A program made the translations under genes and the position numbers. Under the pieces are notes generated by a model. It was not told the DNA's origin. It saw only the letters and a program-made list of their open reading frames with translations, and made no database searches. From Candidatus Bathyarchaeota archaeon BA2 (GTDB lineage Archaea; Thermoproteota; Bathyarchaeia; Bathyarchaeales; Bathyarchaeaceae): a stretch of 52,557 nt of DNA. This document shows, piece after piece, positions 16,342-25,128 of this stretch. Within the stretch, counting starts at the first letter, position 1; every line of letters starts with the position of its first letter. The stretch covers positions 375 to 52,931 of the forward strand of contig LIHK01000054.1 of the NCBI GenBank assembly GCA_001399795.1. The letters are read 5' to 3'.

Positions 16342-18198
16342 TTGAGTTACGCCAAACGAATACTACATCTAGACCTATCAACTGGAAAGACAGAAATCGA
16401 ACCTTTGAAGGACGAGATGACTAAAAAATACATTGGAGGCATAGGACTTGGAATACGCCTACTTCTCGACCATTCCAAGCCGGGCATGGACCCCTTCAGC
16501 CCAGAAATTCCCCTCATATTTGCGACGGGACCCCTCAGCGGCACCATGGCTCCCACCGCGGGAAACAGCTACGCGGTTGTTTCAAAGTCACCTGCGTCTG
16601 GGGGAGTAGGTGAAGCCAAATCTCATGGCTTTTTCGGCGCTGAGATCAAACGCGCTGGATACGACGTATTTATTTTTAAGGGTAAGGCGGAGAAGCCAGT
16701 TTACGTATGGGTTGATGACGATTCTGTTCAACTGATGGATGCAAAGCATCTTCTGGGCAAGTCACCAGCAGAAACGGAGGAGACCATCAGAGAGGAGCTG
16801 GGAGATCTCTATATTCGTGTAGCAGCCATCGGTCCAGCTGGAGAGAAACTGGTCAAAATCGCCTGCATATTGAATGATACCACCAGAGCTGCTGGAAGGA
16901 CAGGCATGGGTGCGGTGATGGGTTCAAAGAATTTGAAGGCCGTTGCTGTTCGTGGAACCAAGGATGTCACCGTTGCCAAGCCCGACGAATTCAGAGAGTT
17001 CGTGAAGATGCTTCACGAACGGATGAAGGGACCAGCTACAACAAAATACAGAACGCTGGGGACCCCGGAAAATGTTTTAGTTCTTAACTCCTTAGGAGCA
17101 TTGCCCACCAGAAACTTCACGAACGCTACTTTTGAAGGAGCCGAAAAAGTTAGCGGAGAATACCTAAACAAACGCTTTGTCGCAAAAATCATCGGCTGCT
17201 CCTCATGCGCCATGCGTTGCGAACACATAGCGGTGGTACCTGAAGGACCTTACAAAGGAACCACCAGTCGAATGGAGTATGAACCCCTTTGGGCCCTTGG
17301 AATAAACTGCGGAATCGACCGCCTAGATGCGATCATTAAGGCCATGAGCGTCTGCAACTACTACGGAATGGACGGTATTGGTGCTGGTGTGATCGTTGGC
17401 TTTGCCATGGATTGCTATGAGCACGAAATCCTTACCAAGAAAGATACTGACGGCTTAGATCTCCGATTCGGCAACTATGAGGCTCTGCTGGAAATGCTGA
17501 AGAAGATGGGCACCCGAGAGGGTCTGGGAGACATATTGGCGGAAGGTGTAAAGAGAGCCGCGGAAAAAATCGGAAAGGGTGCAGAAAAATACGCCAACCA
17601 CATTAAAGGACTGGAAATGACGGGCTATGACATTAGAGGCCTAAAAACAGCAGCCTTGGGATACGCCGTTTCCTTCCGCGGAGCCGACCACAACAGACAC
17701 GGAGCCTACGCCCCCGACGTGAAAGGGTCGGTCGATCGCTTCAAGGCTGAAAAAGGAAGAGGAAAACTCGTCAGAGAAATTGAAGACTTATACACGATAA
17801 TTGACTCCCTTATTCTGTGTAAATTTTCTAGGGGGGTATACTACGAAACGTTCAAAGATTTGGCGCAATATTACACGCTGGCGACAGGCATCGAGGTAAC
17901 TCCAGAAGAGCTTCAGGTAACTGGCGAAAGAATAAACAACCTGGCAAGAGTCTTCAATGTTCGAGAAGGCTTCTCGAGGAAAGACGACCACTTGCCAGCG
18001 AAAGTAATGAGCACGCCCATACCTGACGAAGTAGTTTCGAAGGGAAGCTACGTCAGCCAAAAGGAGCTGAACCTACTCCTAGATGATTACTATGAAGTTC
18101 GCGGATGGACGAAGGATGGTATCCCAACAATAGAAAAACTCAACGAAATTGGACTCAACGATCTCGCGTACATAGTGAAACCGAAAAAAGAAAAATGA
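16342..18198 (+). CDS. aor: Tungsten aldehyde:ferredoxin oxidoreductase
   Basis: 618 aa, TTG start with a strong GGAGGA Shine-Dalgarno. The N-terminal domain has the AOR pattern YIGGIGLGIRLLLDH, TGPLSGTMAPTAGNSYAV and SKSPASGGVGEAKSHGFFG. The [4Fe-4S] ligands are CSSCAMRC (about 292-299) plus the later Cys in LILCKFSRG. The tungstopterin region includes RGADHNRHGAYA. It oxidises aldehydes or other carbonyl substrates and reduces ferredoxin. The following gene is a four-cluster ferredoxin subunit, as in WOR5-type or BamBC-type enzymes rather than single-subunit AOR. The substrate is unknown. Tungsten supply is explained by tupABC in the window. Confidence 0.92.
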   Translation: MSYAKRILHLDLSTGKTEIEPLKDEMTKKYIGGIGLGIRLLLDHSKPGMDPFSPEIPLIFATGPLSGTMAPTAGNSYAVVSKSPASGGVGEAKSHGFFGAEIKRAGYDVFIFKGKAEKPVYVWVDDDSVQLMDAKHLLGKSPAETEETIREELGDLYIRVAAIGPAGEKLVKIACILNDTTRAAGRTGMGAVMGSKNLKAVAVRGTKDVTVAKPDEFREFVKMLHERMKGPATTKYRTLGTPENVLVLNSLGALPTRNFTNATFEGAEKVSGEYLNKRFVAKIIGCSSCAMRCEHIAVVPEGPYKGTTSRMEYEPLWALGINCGIDRLDAIIKAMSVCNYYGMDGIGAGVIVGFAMDCYEHEILTKKDTDGLDLRFGNYEALLEMLKKMGTREGLGDILAEGVKRAAEKIGKGAEKYANHIKGLEMTGYDIRGLKTAALGYAVSFRGADHNRHGAYAPDVKGSVDRFKAEKGRGKLVREIEDLYTIIDSLILCKFSRGVYYETFKDLAQYYTLATGIEVTPEELQVTGERINNLARVFNVREGFSRKDDHLPAKVMSTPIPDEVVSKGSYVSQKELNLLLDDYYEVRGWTKDGIPTIEKLNEIGLNDLAYIVKPKKEK

Positions 18199-18214
18199 AA
18201 TGGAGGAACAAAAA

Positions 18215-18712
18215 ATGGCTGTAAGACCTGCAAGAAAGTTTGTTTCCGCTGATCCCGAAAAATGCGTCGGTTGCGCTGTTTGTGAGTACGTATGCTCATT
18301 GGAAAAAGAGAAGGTCTTTAACCCTACTAAGTCTCGGATACGCGTCGTACGTTTGCATCCACTCATCAACTTGTCGGTGACCTGTAGGCTTTGCGAAGAC
18401 GCTCCATGCGTGGCCTCGTGTCCAAGAGACGCTTTAGAACAGTCTGAGGAAACAGGCGTCATCCTGATTGACGAGGAGAAGTGCAACGGTTGCGGCTGGT
18501 GCATCGAAGCATGCGACTACGGCGCCATCATGCTGCATCCTGAAACGAGAGTAGTGTTTACTTGTGATCTCTGCGATGGCGAGCCCAAGTGCGTGGAATG
18601 GTGTCCGGAAGAAGCACTGGACTTCGTGACAAGAGACATTCTCGCTCAAAAGGCGAGGATAACCGTCGTAAAGAAGCTGTTCCAAGAAGCCATGAAAACT
18701 GTACCAGGTTAA
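18215..18712 (+). CDS. Four-cluster ferredoxin subunit of the tungsten oxidoreductase
   Basis: The track starts at ATG 18200, but the GGAGG inside that stretch is the ribosome site for ATG 18215, giving MAVRPARKF and 165 aa. Four cysteine motifs can be read: CVGCAVCEYVC, CRLCEDAPCVASCP, CNGCGWCIEACD and CDLCDGEPKCVEWCP. This is the arrangement of polyferredoxin small subunits of multi-subunit tungsten oxidoreductases (WorS/BamC/HycB-like). It would shuttle electrons from the tungstopterin subunit to an external carrier. It lies 16 nt behind the catalytic gene. Confidence 0.88.
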   Translation: MAVRPARKFVSADPEKCVGCAVCEYVCSLEKEKVFNPTKSRIRVVRLHPLINLSVTCRLCEDAPCVASCPRDALEQSEETGVILIDEEKCNGCGWCIEACDYGAIMLHPETRVVFTCDLCDGEPKCVEWCPEEALDFVTRDILAQKARITVVKKLFQEAMKTVPG

Positions 18713-18830
18713 AGCAGATTCAAAGTTTCATTCCCCCTTTTCCTTTGTTTCAATGCTAGTTCTTAAGGTTAAGTAGTTCAAATCCCGACTAATTCCAATA
18801 TGGAACTGATGTAAAGTAAAATCTAGGATT

Positions 18831-19334
18831 CTATGGAAGAATCTTTGACAGAAGATTGGTCAATTTTACTGCAGTTTTCCTTAGTTCTGCCGTGAGGCCT
18901 TCTCCAAAGTCGGTGTCTTTTGGCTGTATTAGGAGTAAGGCAATCTTGGCGCTTGTTGTTTTTGCAAGGTATTCGCAGAATATTTGGAGAGGTAGGGCAT
19001 GAGTTGATATGGCGGTTTGCTTCATCATCTGGCCGGGCTCAATGAGTTTTGAGGAACCGAGGTCTATGGTTAACAGAGCGGCATCGATGATTAGTATGTG
19101 GGTGGGTTTGAATTCGGTTATTGATTCTATGAAGCTTTCTGGAACGGTTTCACATTCTATTAAATAGACGGATGGGGAGACTTTATTCCGTAATTTTCTT
19201 ACGATTTCAACTCCCACAGAATCGTCTTTTCGAAGCGGGTTTCCTATGCCTGCAATTACTACTTTTTGAGCGTTTGAAAGCCAGTTCTTCAACTTATCTT
19301 CGATGTCGTTCGTCTTGATTTTGGAACTAACCAT
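18831..19334 (-). CDS. [NiFe]-hydrogenase maturation protease
   Basis: 167 aa. Begins VVIAGIGNPLRKDDSVGVEIV, the family signature with the Ni-sensing Glu/Asp positions, then ILIIDAALL with the second Asp and STHALPLQIF with the conserved His. It removes the C-terminal extension of a hydrogenase large subunit once Ni is inserted. It is divergent from the group 3b operon (130 nt). The window has two large subunits with different tails (7 residues in HydA, 26 in MvhA) and only this one protease. Confidence 0.88.
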   Translation of the reverse strand: MVSSKIKTNDIEDKLKNWLSNAQKVVIAGIGNPLRKDDSVGVEIVRKLRNKVSPSVYLIECETVPESFIESITEFKPTHILIIDAALLTIDLGSSKLIEPGQMMKQTAISTHALPLQIFCEYLAKTTSAKIALLLIQPKDTDFGEGLTAELRKTAVKLTNLLSKILP

Positions 19335-19394
19335 ACGCGTCTCAACTTTAGATTATAGGCAATTTAAACCCATTTCTAATAGATTCAGATAAAT

Positions 19395-19410
19395 AGTTTT
19401 ATAAACCACT
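19395..19410 (+). promoter_or_regulatory. Putative TATA box of the group 3b hydrogenase operon
   Basis: AGTTTTATAAACC is a good archaeal TATA match about 70 nt before the hydB start. This would leave a leader of roughly 45 nt containing the AGGAG site. Assignment rests on sequence resemblance only. Confidence 0.35.
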
Positions 19411-19473
19411 CCATCCGCATTTCTTTTTCTAATCGTTTAAAATTATAGGAAGACTTGGATAGGAGTGGAAATT

Positions 19474-20481
19474 GTGAAATATGTAAAATTGCCTAAAGAA
19501 AACCTTGACGCTTTCGTGGAAAACTTGAAAACCCATGGAAAGGTTTATGGTCCAGTCAAAATCGGTGAATACTACTCTTTTCAGGAAATCAATAATTCAA
19601 AAGAAATGAGTCTCGAATACTCGAGAACGATGATTCCCCCTAAGAAATTCTTCTTGAAGCTTAAGGAAAGGCTATTCACCTTTAATGAAGAAAAGGGCGA
19701 ATACAAGGAAACGCTTGAAGAAGAAAAAATTGTTGTGTTTGGGATTCATCCATGCGACATCAATGCGCTGAAACTTATGGACAAAATCTACATAGATGAA
19801 ACTCCGGACAAATACTACAAAATGAGAAGAGAAAACGCGGTAATAGTAGGATACGGTTGCCACCCAGATGAATACTGCTTCTGCCATTCCTTGGGAACCA
19901 ATTATGCTGCGGACGGGTTCGACCTATTTCTCCACGAACTTAAAGACGGATTCTTTGTAAGGGTCGGAAGTGACAAGGGAAACGCCATTGTAAGCGAGAT
20001 TTCAGAGCTGATAAAGGATGTAGAAGGCAGTGACATAGAAGAGTTTAGGGCGGCTGAGAGAAAGAGGGAAAAAGAGTATACCCTTGAATTAAACATTCGT
20101 GGAATCACGGACATGCTGGCGCTAGCCTATGAAAGTGAAGTTTGGAAAGAATATGCTGACAAATGCTTCGGTTGCGGCAGTTGTAACCTAGTTTGCCCCA
20201 CTTGCAGATGTTATGATGTTGTTGACAATGTTAATTTAAATCTAAAAAGCGGCGAAAGGCTGAGAAGACTGGATTCTTGTATGCTTAGAAAACACGGTTT
20301 GGTCGCAGGGGGTTTAAACTTTAGACCCACAAGAATTGAGAGGCTTAGAAACAGATTTAACTGTAAGGGAAGTCTGAGAGAAGATACATTGAACTGCGTT
20401 GGTTGTGGGAGATGTACCGTCTATTGCCCCTCCCAAATAGATTATGTGGAAGTTCTCAAGAAGGTAAGAGGTGAGCTATGA
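19474..20481 (+). CDS. hydB: Group 3b hydrogenase beta subunit (4Fe-4S)
   Basis: The track starts at GTG 19465, which lies in the Shine-Dalgarno AGGAG (19461-19465). GTG 19474 (MKYVKLPKENL) is better placed, giving 335 aa. It matches the sulfhydrogenase beta subunit: FGIHPCDINALKLMD, YGCHPDEYCFC, then two ferredoxin motifs CFGCGSCNLVCPTCRC and CVGCGRCTVYCP. It carries electrons between the hydrogenase module and the flavin subunit. It is first of the four-gene hydBGDA operon and overlaps hydG by 4 nt. Confidence 0.9.
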   Translation: MKYVKLPKENLDAFVENLKTHGKVYGPVKIGEYYSFQEINNSKEMSLEYSRTMIPPKKFFLKLKERLFTFNEEKGEYKETLEEEKIVVFGIHPCDINALKLMDKIYIDETPDKYYKMRRENAVIVGYGCHPDEYCFCHSLGTNYAADGFDLFLHELKDGFFVRVGSDKGNAIVSEISELIKDVEGSDIEEFRAAERKREKEYTLELNIRGITDMLALAYESEVWKEYADKCFGCGSCNLVCPTCRCYDVVDNVNLNLKSGERLRRLDSCMLRKHGLVAGGLNFRPTRIERLRNRFNCKGSLREDTLNCVGCGRCTVYCPSQIDYVEVLKKVRGEL

Positions 20482-21359
20482 TGGAGAATGTTCTTCTTCC
20501 AAAATTGGCGAAGATTGTGAAAAGTGAAAAGATGACGGCGATAGAAAGATTTCTCCAAGTGGAAGTACTGGATAAAAAGTTCGCAGAAGTGTTTGATTAC
20601 CAGCCGGGACAGTTCATAGAAGTCAGCATTATGGGTGTGGGAGAAGCCCCAATTTCTACATGCTCCATACGAACCAAAAAGGGCGTCATAGATTTATGCG
20701 TCAGAAACGTGGGGCGAGTCACCAACGCAATTCACCACCTGAACATAGGATCATTAATTGGAATAAGAGGACCCTACGGAAACGGATTTCCAATGGAGGA
20801 AATGGAGGGAAGCAATCTACTGCTGGTAGCTGGAGGCTTAGGAGTCGCGCCCCTCCGATCTGTTCTTCAATACGCTCTAAAAAACAGAGCGAAATACAAG
20901 GACATAACCGTCTTCTACGGTATCAGAACTTATGACACCATGTTGTTCAGAGACGAATTCTATAATCTTCTCGCGGAAGGCGACAAGTTAGGTTGCAAAT
21001 TTTACCTATCTTATGAAGACTCGAAAGATAAACAATGTATTTCATTAGAAGCAGAGCATAGTGAAAGATGCATGTGCGGGGTCGTAACCAAGTTGTTTGA
21101 AAGAATAAAATTGTCTCCCGAAGATACGTATGCCATAATCTGCGGTCCCCCCATAATGTACCGATTTGTCGTGCAAGAACTTACAAAGAAGCAAGTTCCC
21201 CCAGAGAAAATATACATGACCCTTGAAAGAAGAATGAAGTGCGGAATAGGAAAATGCGGCCACTGCATAATCGGCGACGGAACATCCATAAAGTACGTCT
21301 GCAAAGACGGACCAGTGTTTACCTACTGGGACGCCCTTCATACGAAAGGCATGATCTAG
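20478..21359 (+). CDS. hydG: Group 3b hydrogenase gamma subunit (FAD/NAD(P), 2Fe-2S)
   Basis: 293 aa. FAD domain near residues 30-110 (PGQFIEVSIMG, STCSIRTKKG, GIRGPYGNGF), NAD(P) domain from LLLVAGGLGVAPLRS, and the C-terminal 2Fe-2S site CGIGKCGHC plus the later YVCKDGP cysteine. It exchanges electrons with NAD(P)H, so the complex can make or use H2 with pyridine nucleotide. It starts inside the end of hydB (ATGA overlap), and the delta-subunit start lies 12 nt after its stop. Confidence 0.9.
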   Translation: MMENVLLPKLAKIVKSEKMTAIERFLQVEVLDKKFAEVFDYQPGQFIEVSIMGVGEAPISTCSIRTKKGVIDLCVRNVGRVTNAIHHLNIGSLIGIRGPYGNGFPMEEMEGSNLLLVAGGLGVAPLRSVLQYALKNRAKYKDITVFYGIRTYDTMLFRDEFYNLLAEGDKLGCKFYLSYEDSKDKQCISLEAEHSERCMCGVVTKLFERIKLSPEDTYAIICGPPIMYRFVVQELTKKQVPPEKIYMTLERRMKCGIGKCGHCIIGDGTSIKYVCKDGPVFTYWDALHTKGMI

Positions 21360-21371
21360 GAGGCACATAAC

Positions 21372-22172
21372 ATAGCAAAACCAAAAATCGGTATTTACGG
21401 TCTAACTGGCTGCGCTGGCGACCAGTTGATGATTTTGAACCTTGAAGATGAATTGCTGGATCTACTGAGTAATTTGGACGTAAAATCTTTCATCATGGCA
21501 AGTAGTGCTCATGAGGAAACCGACTTGGATGTAGCATTTGTTGAGGGTTCTGTCAGTACCGAAGAAGGTTTGGAACGTCTGAAGGACATAAGAAAGAGAA
21601 GCAAGATACTAATCGCCATAGGAGACTGCGCGGTATGGGGATGCGTTCAAGCCATGAGAAACCAAGAGATGAGTATGAAAGAAAGGATGAGGAAAGTATA
21701 CGATAAAGAAGAAAACTTTTATGATGTGCTTGAGCCAAAAGGCCTTTCAGCCTATGTAGATGTCGATCTGGAGATACCAGGTTGCCCCATTGACAAAATT
21801 GAGTTTCTTAATGCTGTTCTTTCGCTACTGCACGGTGACTTACCAGAAGTAAAAGATTATCCAGTGTGCGTTGAATGTAAGCTCAACGAGTACCAATGTC
21901 TACTTGTAGAAAAGGGGATGCCCTGTCTAGGACCAATAATAGTTGCAGGTTGCAACGCATTATGCCCAGGATTAGGAGTAGACTGTATTGGGTGTAGAGG
22001 GCCTATCAGGGATGAAACAAATGCCGCAGAGGAGTTAAATGTTCTAAAAGAGAAGGGCTACGACGAAAAATACATTAAGAACAGACTGAAGTTTTTCGGA
22101 GCAAACTTTGGTGAAATAGCCAAATTATCCAAAATGCTAGAGAAAAAACAACCGGGAAAAGGAGGTAAGTGA
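21372..22172 (+). CDS. hydD: Group 3b hydrogenase delta (small) subunit
   Basis: The track ORF begins at 21426, which would remove the family N-terminus. The same frame is open upstream and encodes KPKIGIYGLTGCAGDQ, including the first proximal-cluster cysteine. The only start placed correctly is an ATA at 21372, 8 nt after a perfect GGAGG (21359-21363), giving 266 aa. Other cluster ligands are GDCAVWGC, IPGCPID, and a C-terminal set CVECKLNEYQC, CLGP, CNALCPG and CIGCRGP. It relays electrons from the Ni-Fe site through Fe-S clusters. The unusual ATA could be a real non-canonical start or an ATG-to-ATA change or error. It lies 3 nt before hydA. Confidence 0.85.
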   Translation: MAKPKIGIYGLTGCAGDQLMILNLEDELLDLLSNLDVKSFIMASSAHEETDLDVAFVEGSVSTEEGLERLKDIRKRSKILIAIGDCAVWGCVQAMRNQEMSMKERMRKVYDKEENFYDVLEPKGLSAYVDVDLEIPGCPIDKIEFLNAVLSLLHGDLPEVKDYPVCVECKLNEYQCLLVEKGMPCLGPIIVAGCNALCPGLGVDCIGCRGPIRDETNAAEELNVLKEKGYDEKYIKNRLKFFGANFGEIAKLSKMLEKKQPGKGGK

Positions 22173-22175
22173 AAA

Positions 22176-23465
22176 ATGAGTAGAGAAATAGTAGTAGAAC
22201 ATCTGGCCAGAGTTGAAGGCCACGGAAGAATAGAGGTCACGGTTGAAGGTGAAAAAGTAAAAGATGTCAAGATGGGAATTCTTGAAGGCCCAAGATTCTT
22301 TGAGGCATTCATTGAAGGCGTAAAGTACGACAAGGTTCCAGATGTAATGAGAAGAATCTGCGCAATATGCACCGCCGCCCATAGCCTTGCTTCCATTCGC
22401 GCTATTGAGAAGGCTTTCAAAGTCGAAGTTACCCCCCAGACAAAGTTGCTGAGGGACCTCCTCATACATGGAGAGATGATTGAAAGCCACGCATTACATG
22501 TGTTCATGCTCGCGCTTCCAGATTACTTAGGATATCCAGATGCAATAAGCATGGTTGACAAGTATGCCAAGGAAGTGAAGGCGGCGCTCCAACTAAAAAA
22601 AGCGGGAAACATGGTCCACATCCTTTTAAGTGGAAGAGAAGTCCACGGCATGAATGAACGCGTAGGAGGAATTTCAACCATACCCGAAGAGCAAGACCTG
22701 CTCGCAATCAGGAAAGCCATGGAAGGCTCCAAAGCAACAGCTGAACTTGCGGTAAAACTGTTCACAACCATAGATGTCCCTGATTTTGCACAATCCGAAA
22801 ATGCTCTCATGGCGTTGGATCCGGGAAAGAAATTTGGATATATCGGCGATTACGTGCTGATTTCCAATGGAGAAAGGAGAAGAGTTGAAGAGTACAGAGA
22901 ACTGACAAATGAAAAAGTGGTGAAGCACGCCCACGCAAAGCACTCTTCCTACAAGGATTCTCCCTTCATGGTTGGAGCCCTTCCCAGAATTTGTCTTTGC
23001 AAAGACAAACTCTACGGAACAGCTAAGGAGCTGTTTAAAGAGTATGAAGACAAACTGGATCACAGAAATTCTCTAAACAATAACCTAGCCCAAGCAATAG
23101 AGCTCGTCCACAGCGTAGACAGATGCATCGAAGACATAGACGAGCTTTTGAGCAACGGCCTCGAAAAAGAGGGGCTGGTGGAAATTGAGCCAAGAGAAAG
23201 CTCCGCAGTCGGCGCCGTAGAGGCTCCGAGGGGAATTCTCTACCACAACTATTCCTTCGATGAGAACGGTTGCATAACTAAAGCCAACGTGATAACGCCC
23301 ACAGCTATGAACTGCGCCAACATAGAGAAGGACTGTAGAGTTGCTGTTGAAAGGCTGGTCGCTGAGGGAAAGAAGAATTTAGAAGAGCCCTTGGAGCTAA
23401 TTGCAAGGGCCTACGATCCTTGCATATCCTGCTCGGTGCACCTAGTTAAAGTAAAGTTTCTTTAG
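22176..23465 (+). CDS. hydA: Group 3b hydrogenase alpha (large, NiFe) subunit
   Basis: 429 aa, ATG preceded by GGAGGT. Ni-Fe ligands are RICAICTAAH (L1) and DPCISCSVH (L2), all four cysteines present. A short tail of 7 residues (LVKVKFL) follows the L2 histidine. In known members the tail is cleaved after that His by a dedicated protease; such a protease is encoded at 18.8 kb. It is the H2-activating subunit of a cytosolic sulfhydrogenase-type enzyme and the last gene of hydBGDA. It is convergent with mvhA, with about 200 nt between them. Confidence 0.93.
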   Translation: MSREIVVEHLARVEGHGRIEVTVEGEKVKDVKMGILEGPRFFEAFIEGVKYDKVPDVMRRICAICTAAHSLASIRAIEKAFKVEVTPQTKLLRDLLIHGEMIESHALHVFMLALPDYLGYPDAISMVDKYAKEVKAALQLKKAGNMVHILLSGREVHGMNERVGGISTIPEEQDLLAIRKAMEGSKATAELAVKLFTTIDVPDFAQSENALMALDPGKKFGYIGDYVLISNGERRRVEEYRELTNEKVVKHAHAKHSSYKDSPFMVGALPRICLCKDKLYGTAKELFKEYEDKLDHRNSLNNNLAQAIELVHSVDRCIEDIDELLSNGLEKEGLVEIEPRESSAVGAVEAPRGILYHNYSFDENGCITKANVITPTAMNCANIEKDCRVAVERLVAEGKKNLEEPLELIARAYDPCISCSVHLVKVKFL

Positions 23466-23573
23466 AAGGGCTTCAGACAGACCGTAAACACGAGGTTAGC
23501 GGTAGTCTACATTGCCTTCATAATTTATGATTAGCGAAGCACATCCATGGTTATGCAGAAAGGAAACAATCTG

Positions 23574-23663
23574 TTATGTGTTAGCCAAAACGTATGTTAG
23601 GTAGCCTTCTTTCTCTCCAACGACTTTAACCTTACGAAACAACCTGAGGCTTTCAAGGCATAT
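23574..23663 (-). CDS. Possible 29-codon ORF after mvhA
   Basis: Downstream of the mvhA stop, one frame encodes CLESLRLFRKVKVVGEKEG followed by YLTYVLANT, which looks protein-like. AAGGTGA at the mvhA stop could serve as ribosome site. The first suitably placed triplet is ATA (23661-23663); an in-frame TTG occurs seven codons later. No family recognised. It may be a tiny gene or a remnant. Confidence 0.25.
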   Translation of the reverse strand: MCLESLRLFRKVKVVGEKEGYLTYVLANT

Positions 23664-23673
23664 CGCGCGTGTG

Positions 23674-25128
23674 TCACCTTTTCAAGGTTTTCAGCAACTT
23701 TTTGTTGTGGCTGTATATTTTCACTTCGAGGGGCATTTGACCTATTGCGAAGTGGGTTGCGCAGGCCCAGCATGGGTCATAGGCTCTGAAGGCCATCTCC
23801 ACCATGTTCAATATTCCCTGGCTCACTTCTCCGCCGTGTATAAGGCCTTTGGCTGCGTCTCTTATGGACATGCATATGGCGGAAGAGTTGTTTGTTGTAG
23901 CCACTATTAGATTGACCTTTTTTATTAGGGCGTCTTCGTCAAGTTGATAGTGATGTATCAGGGTGCCCCTGGCCGCTTCGATTATTCCGACTCCTTCTCT
24001 GGGGTTGCCTACCTCATTCCGAAGGTCTTTACTTGTTATCTCCTCGTCTCTGCTTAGTTCTAAGCATCTTTCTGCCGCGTATAGTAGTTCTATGAGTCTG
24101 GCCCAATGAAATGCAAGAGTTGAGTGTACCGGCTTTCCGCCCAGTGTTTCATACATTCTCTCATATTCTTGCTGTGCTAGAGGAGTTGCCATACCCTCTG
24201 AAGCGTTTAACCTACCGAGCGGTCCAACCCTGTAAACGCCACTTGCTGGACCGTCAACTAAGCCTTTCCATCCAACCTTTTTGAGGTACGTCAATTTCGT
24301 GTATGTCCAGTCTTCCACGCGTTCCTCGATGACATCCAAGTATTCGGAGGGGCCAAATTTCACAAACTCTTTGCCTTGAGGGTCAACCACCCTTACTTTA
24401 CCATCATAGAAGTTGACTTTGTTGTTTTGGTCAACCGTGCCCATGTAATACGTTTTGAGAGTGTACGGGGCACTCAGGATTATGTCTACGTACTTCTTGT
24501 TCTTCAACACAACATCATCAAATATTTTTAAGCTGAACTTTGCGAATTCAACGCTAGACTCCGCCATCTCTTCAATTTCCTGCCTCTCCTCCTCTGTGAG
24601 TCCTTTGGATATGCCCCCAGGTAGTCCACAGTTGGGGTGAGTTGCTTTTCCGCCAAACATGGCGGTGATTTTTTGTCCGTAGGCTCTGTGCTTTATTACC
24701 TCTTTCGCTATGTCTAAACCAACTTTTCGGATTACTCCAAGAATGTTTCTTTCCGCTGGTGGGGCATCTGGTCCAACAACAAAGTCTGGTGCCCCTAGAA
24801 AGTAGAAGTGAAGAGTGTGATCATAGACATAATAGCCACTATACATGAGTTCCCTAAGCTTTTTAGCTGCCGGAGGAGGTTCAACGTTAAATGCGGCGTC
24901 TAACGCTTTTGTTGAGGCAAAATGGTGCGCAACTGGGCAAACACCGCAGATTCTGGGCGTAATTATCGGTAAATCCTCGGCCCTTCTACCCTCGCAGAAC
25001 CTCTCAAACCCTCTCAGCTCTGGAACTTGGAAGTAAGCGTTCTCTACGTTTCCATCCTCATTTAGGAATATGGATATTTTTCCATGGCCCTCTAGTCTAG
25101 TGATGGGGTCTATGGTTATTGTTTTCAT
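23674..25128 (-). CDS. mvhA: Group 3c (MvhA-type) hydrogenase large subunit
   Basis: 484 aa. L1 motif RICGVCPVAH (about 60-69) and L2 motif DPCWACATH carry the four Ni-Fe cysteines. A 26-residue C-terminal extension follows the L2 histidine and would be cut off on maturation. The N-terminus ITIDPITRLEGHGKI is canonical. This is the H2-splitting subunit of the F420-non-reducing hydrogenase that partners HdrABC. It overlaps mvhG by 4 nt and is the last clear gene of the long hdr/mvh operon. Confidence 0.93.
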   Translation of the reverse strand: MKTITIDPITRLEGHGKISIFLNEDGNVENAYFQVPELRGFERFCEGRRAEDLPIITPRICGVCPVAHHFASTKALDAAFNVEPPPAAKKLRELMYSGYYVYDHTLHFYFLGAPDFVVGPDAPPAERNILGVIRKVGLDIAKEVIKHRAYGQKITAMFGGKATHPNCGLPGGISKGLTEEERQEIEEMAESSVEFAKFSLKIFDDVVLKNKKYVDIILSAPYTLKTYYMGTVDQNNKVNFYDGKVRVVDPQGKEFVKFGPSEYLDVIEERVEDWTYTKLTYLKKVGWKGLVDGPASGVYRVGPLGRLNASEGMATPLAQQEYERMYETLGGKPVHSTLAFHWARLIELLYAAERCLELSRDEEITSKDLRNEVGNPREGVGIIEAARGTLIHHYQLDEDALIKKVNLIVATTNNSSAICMSIRDAAKGLIHGGEVSQGILNMVEMAFRAYDPCWACATHFAIGQMPLEVKIYSHNKKLLKTLKR

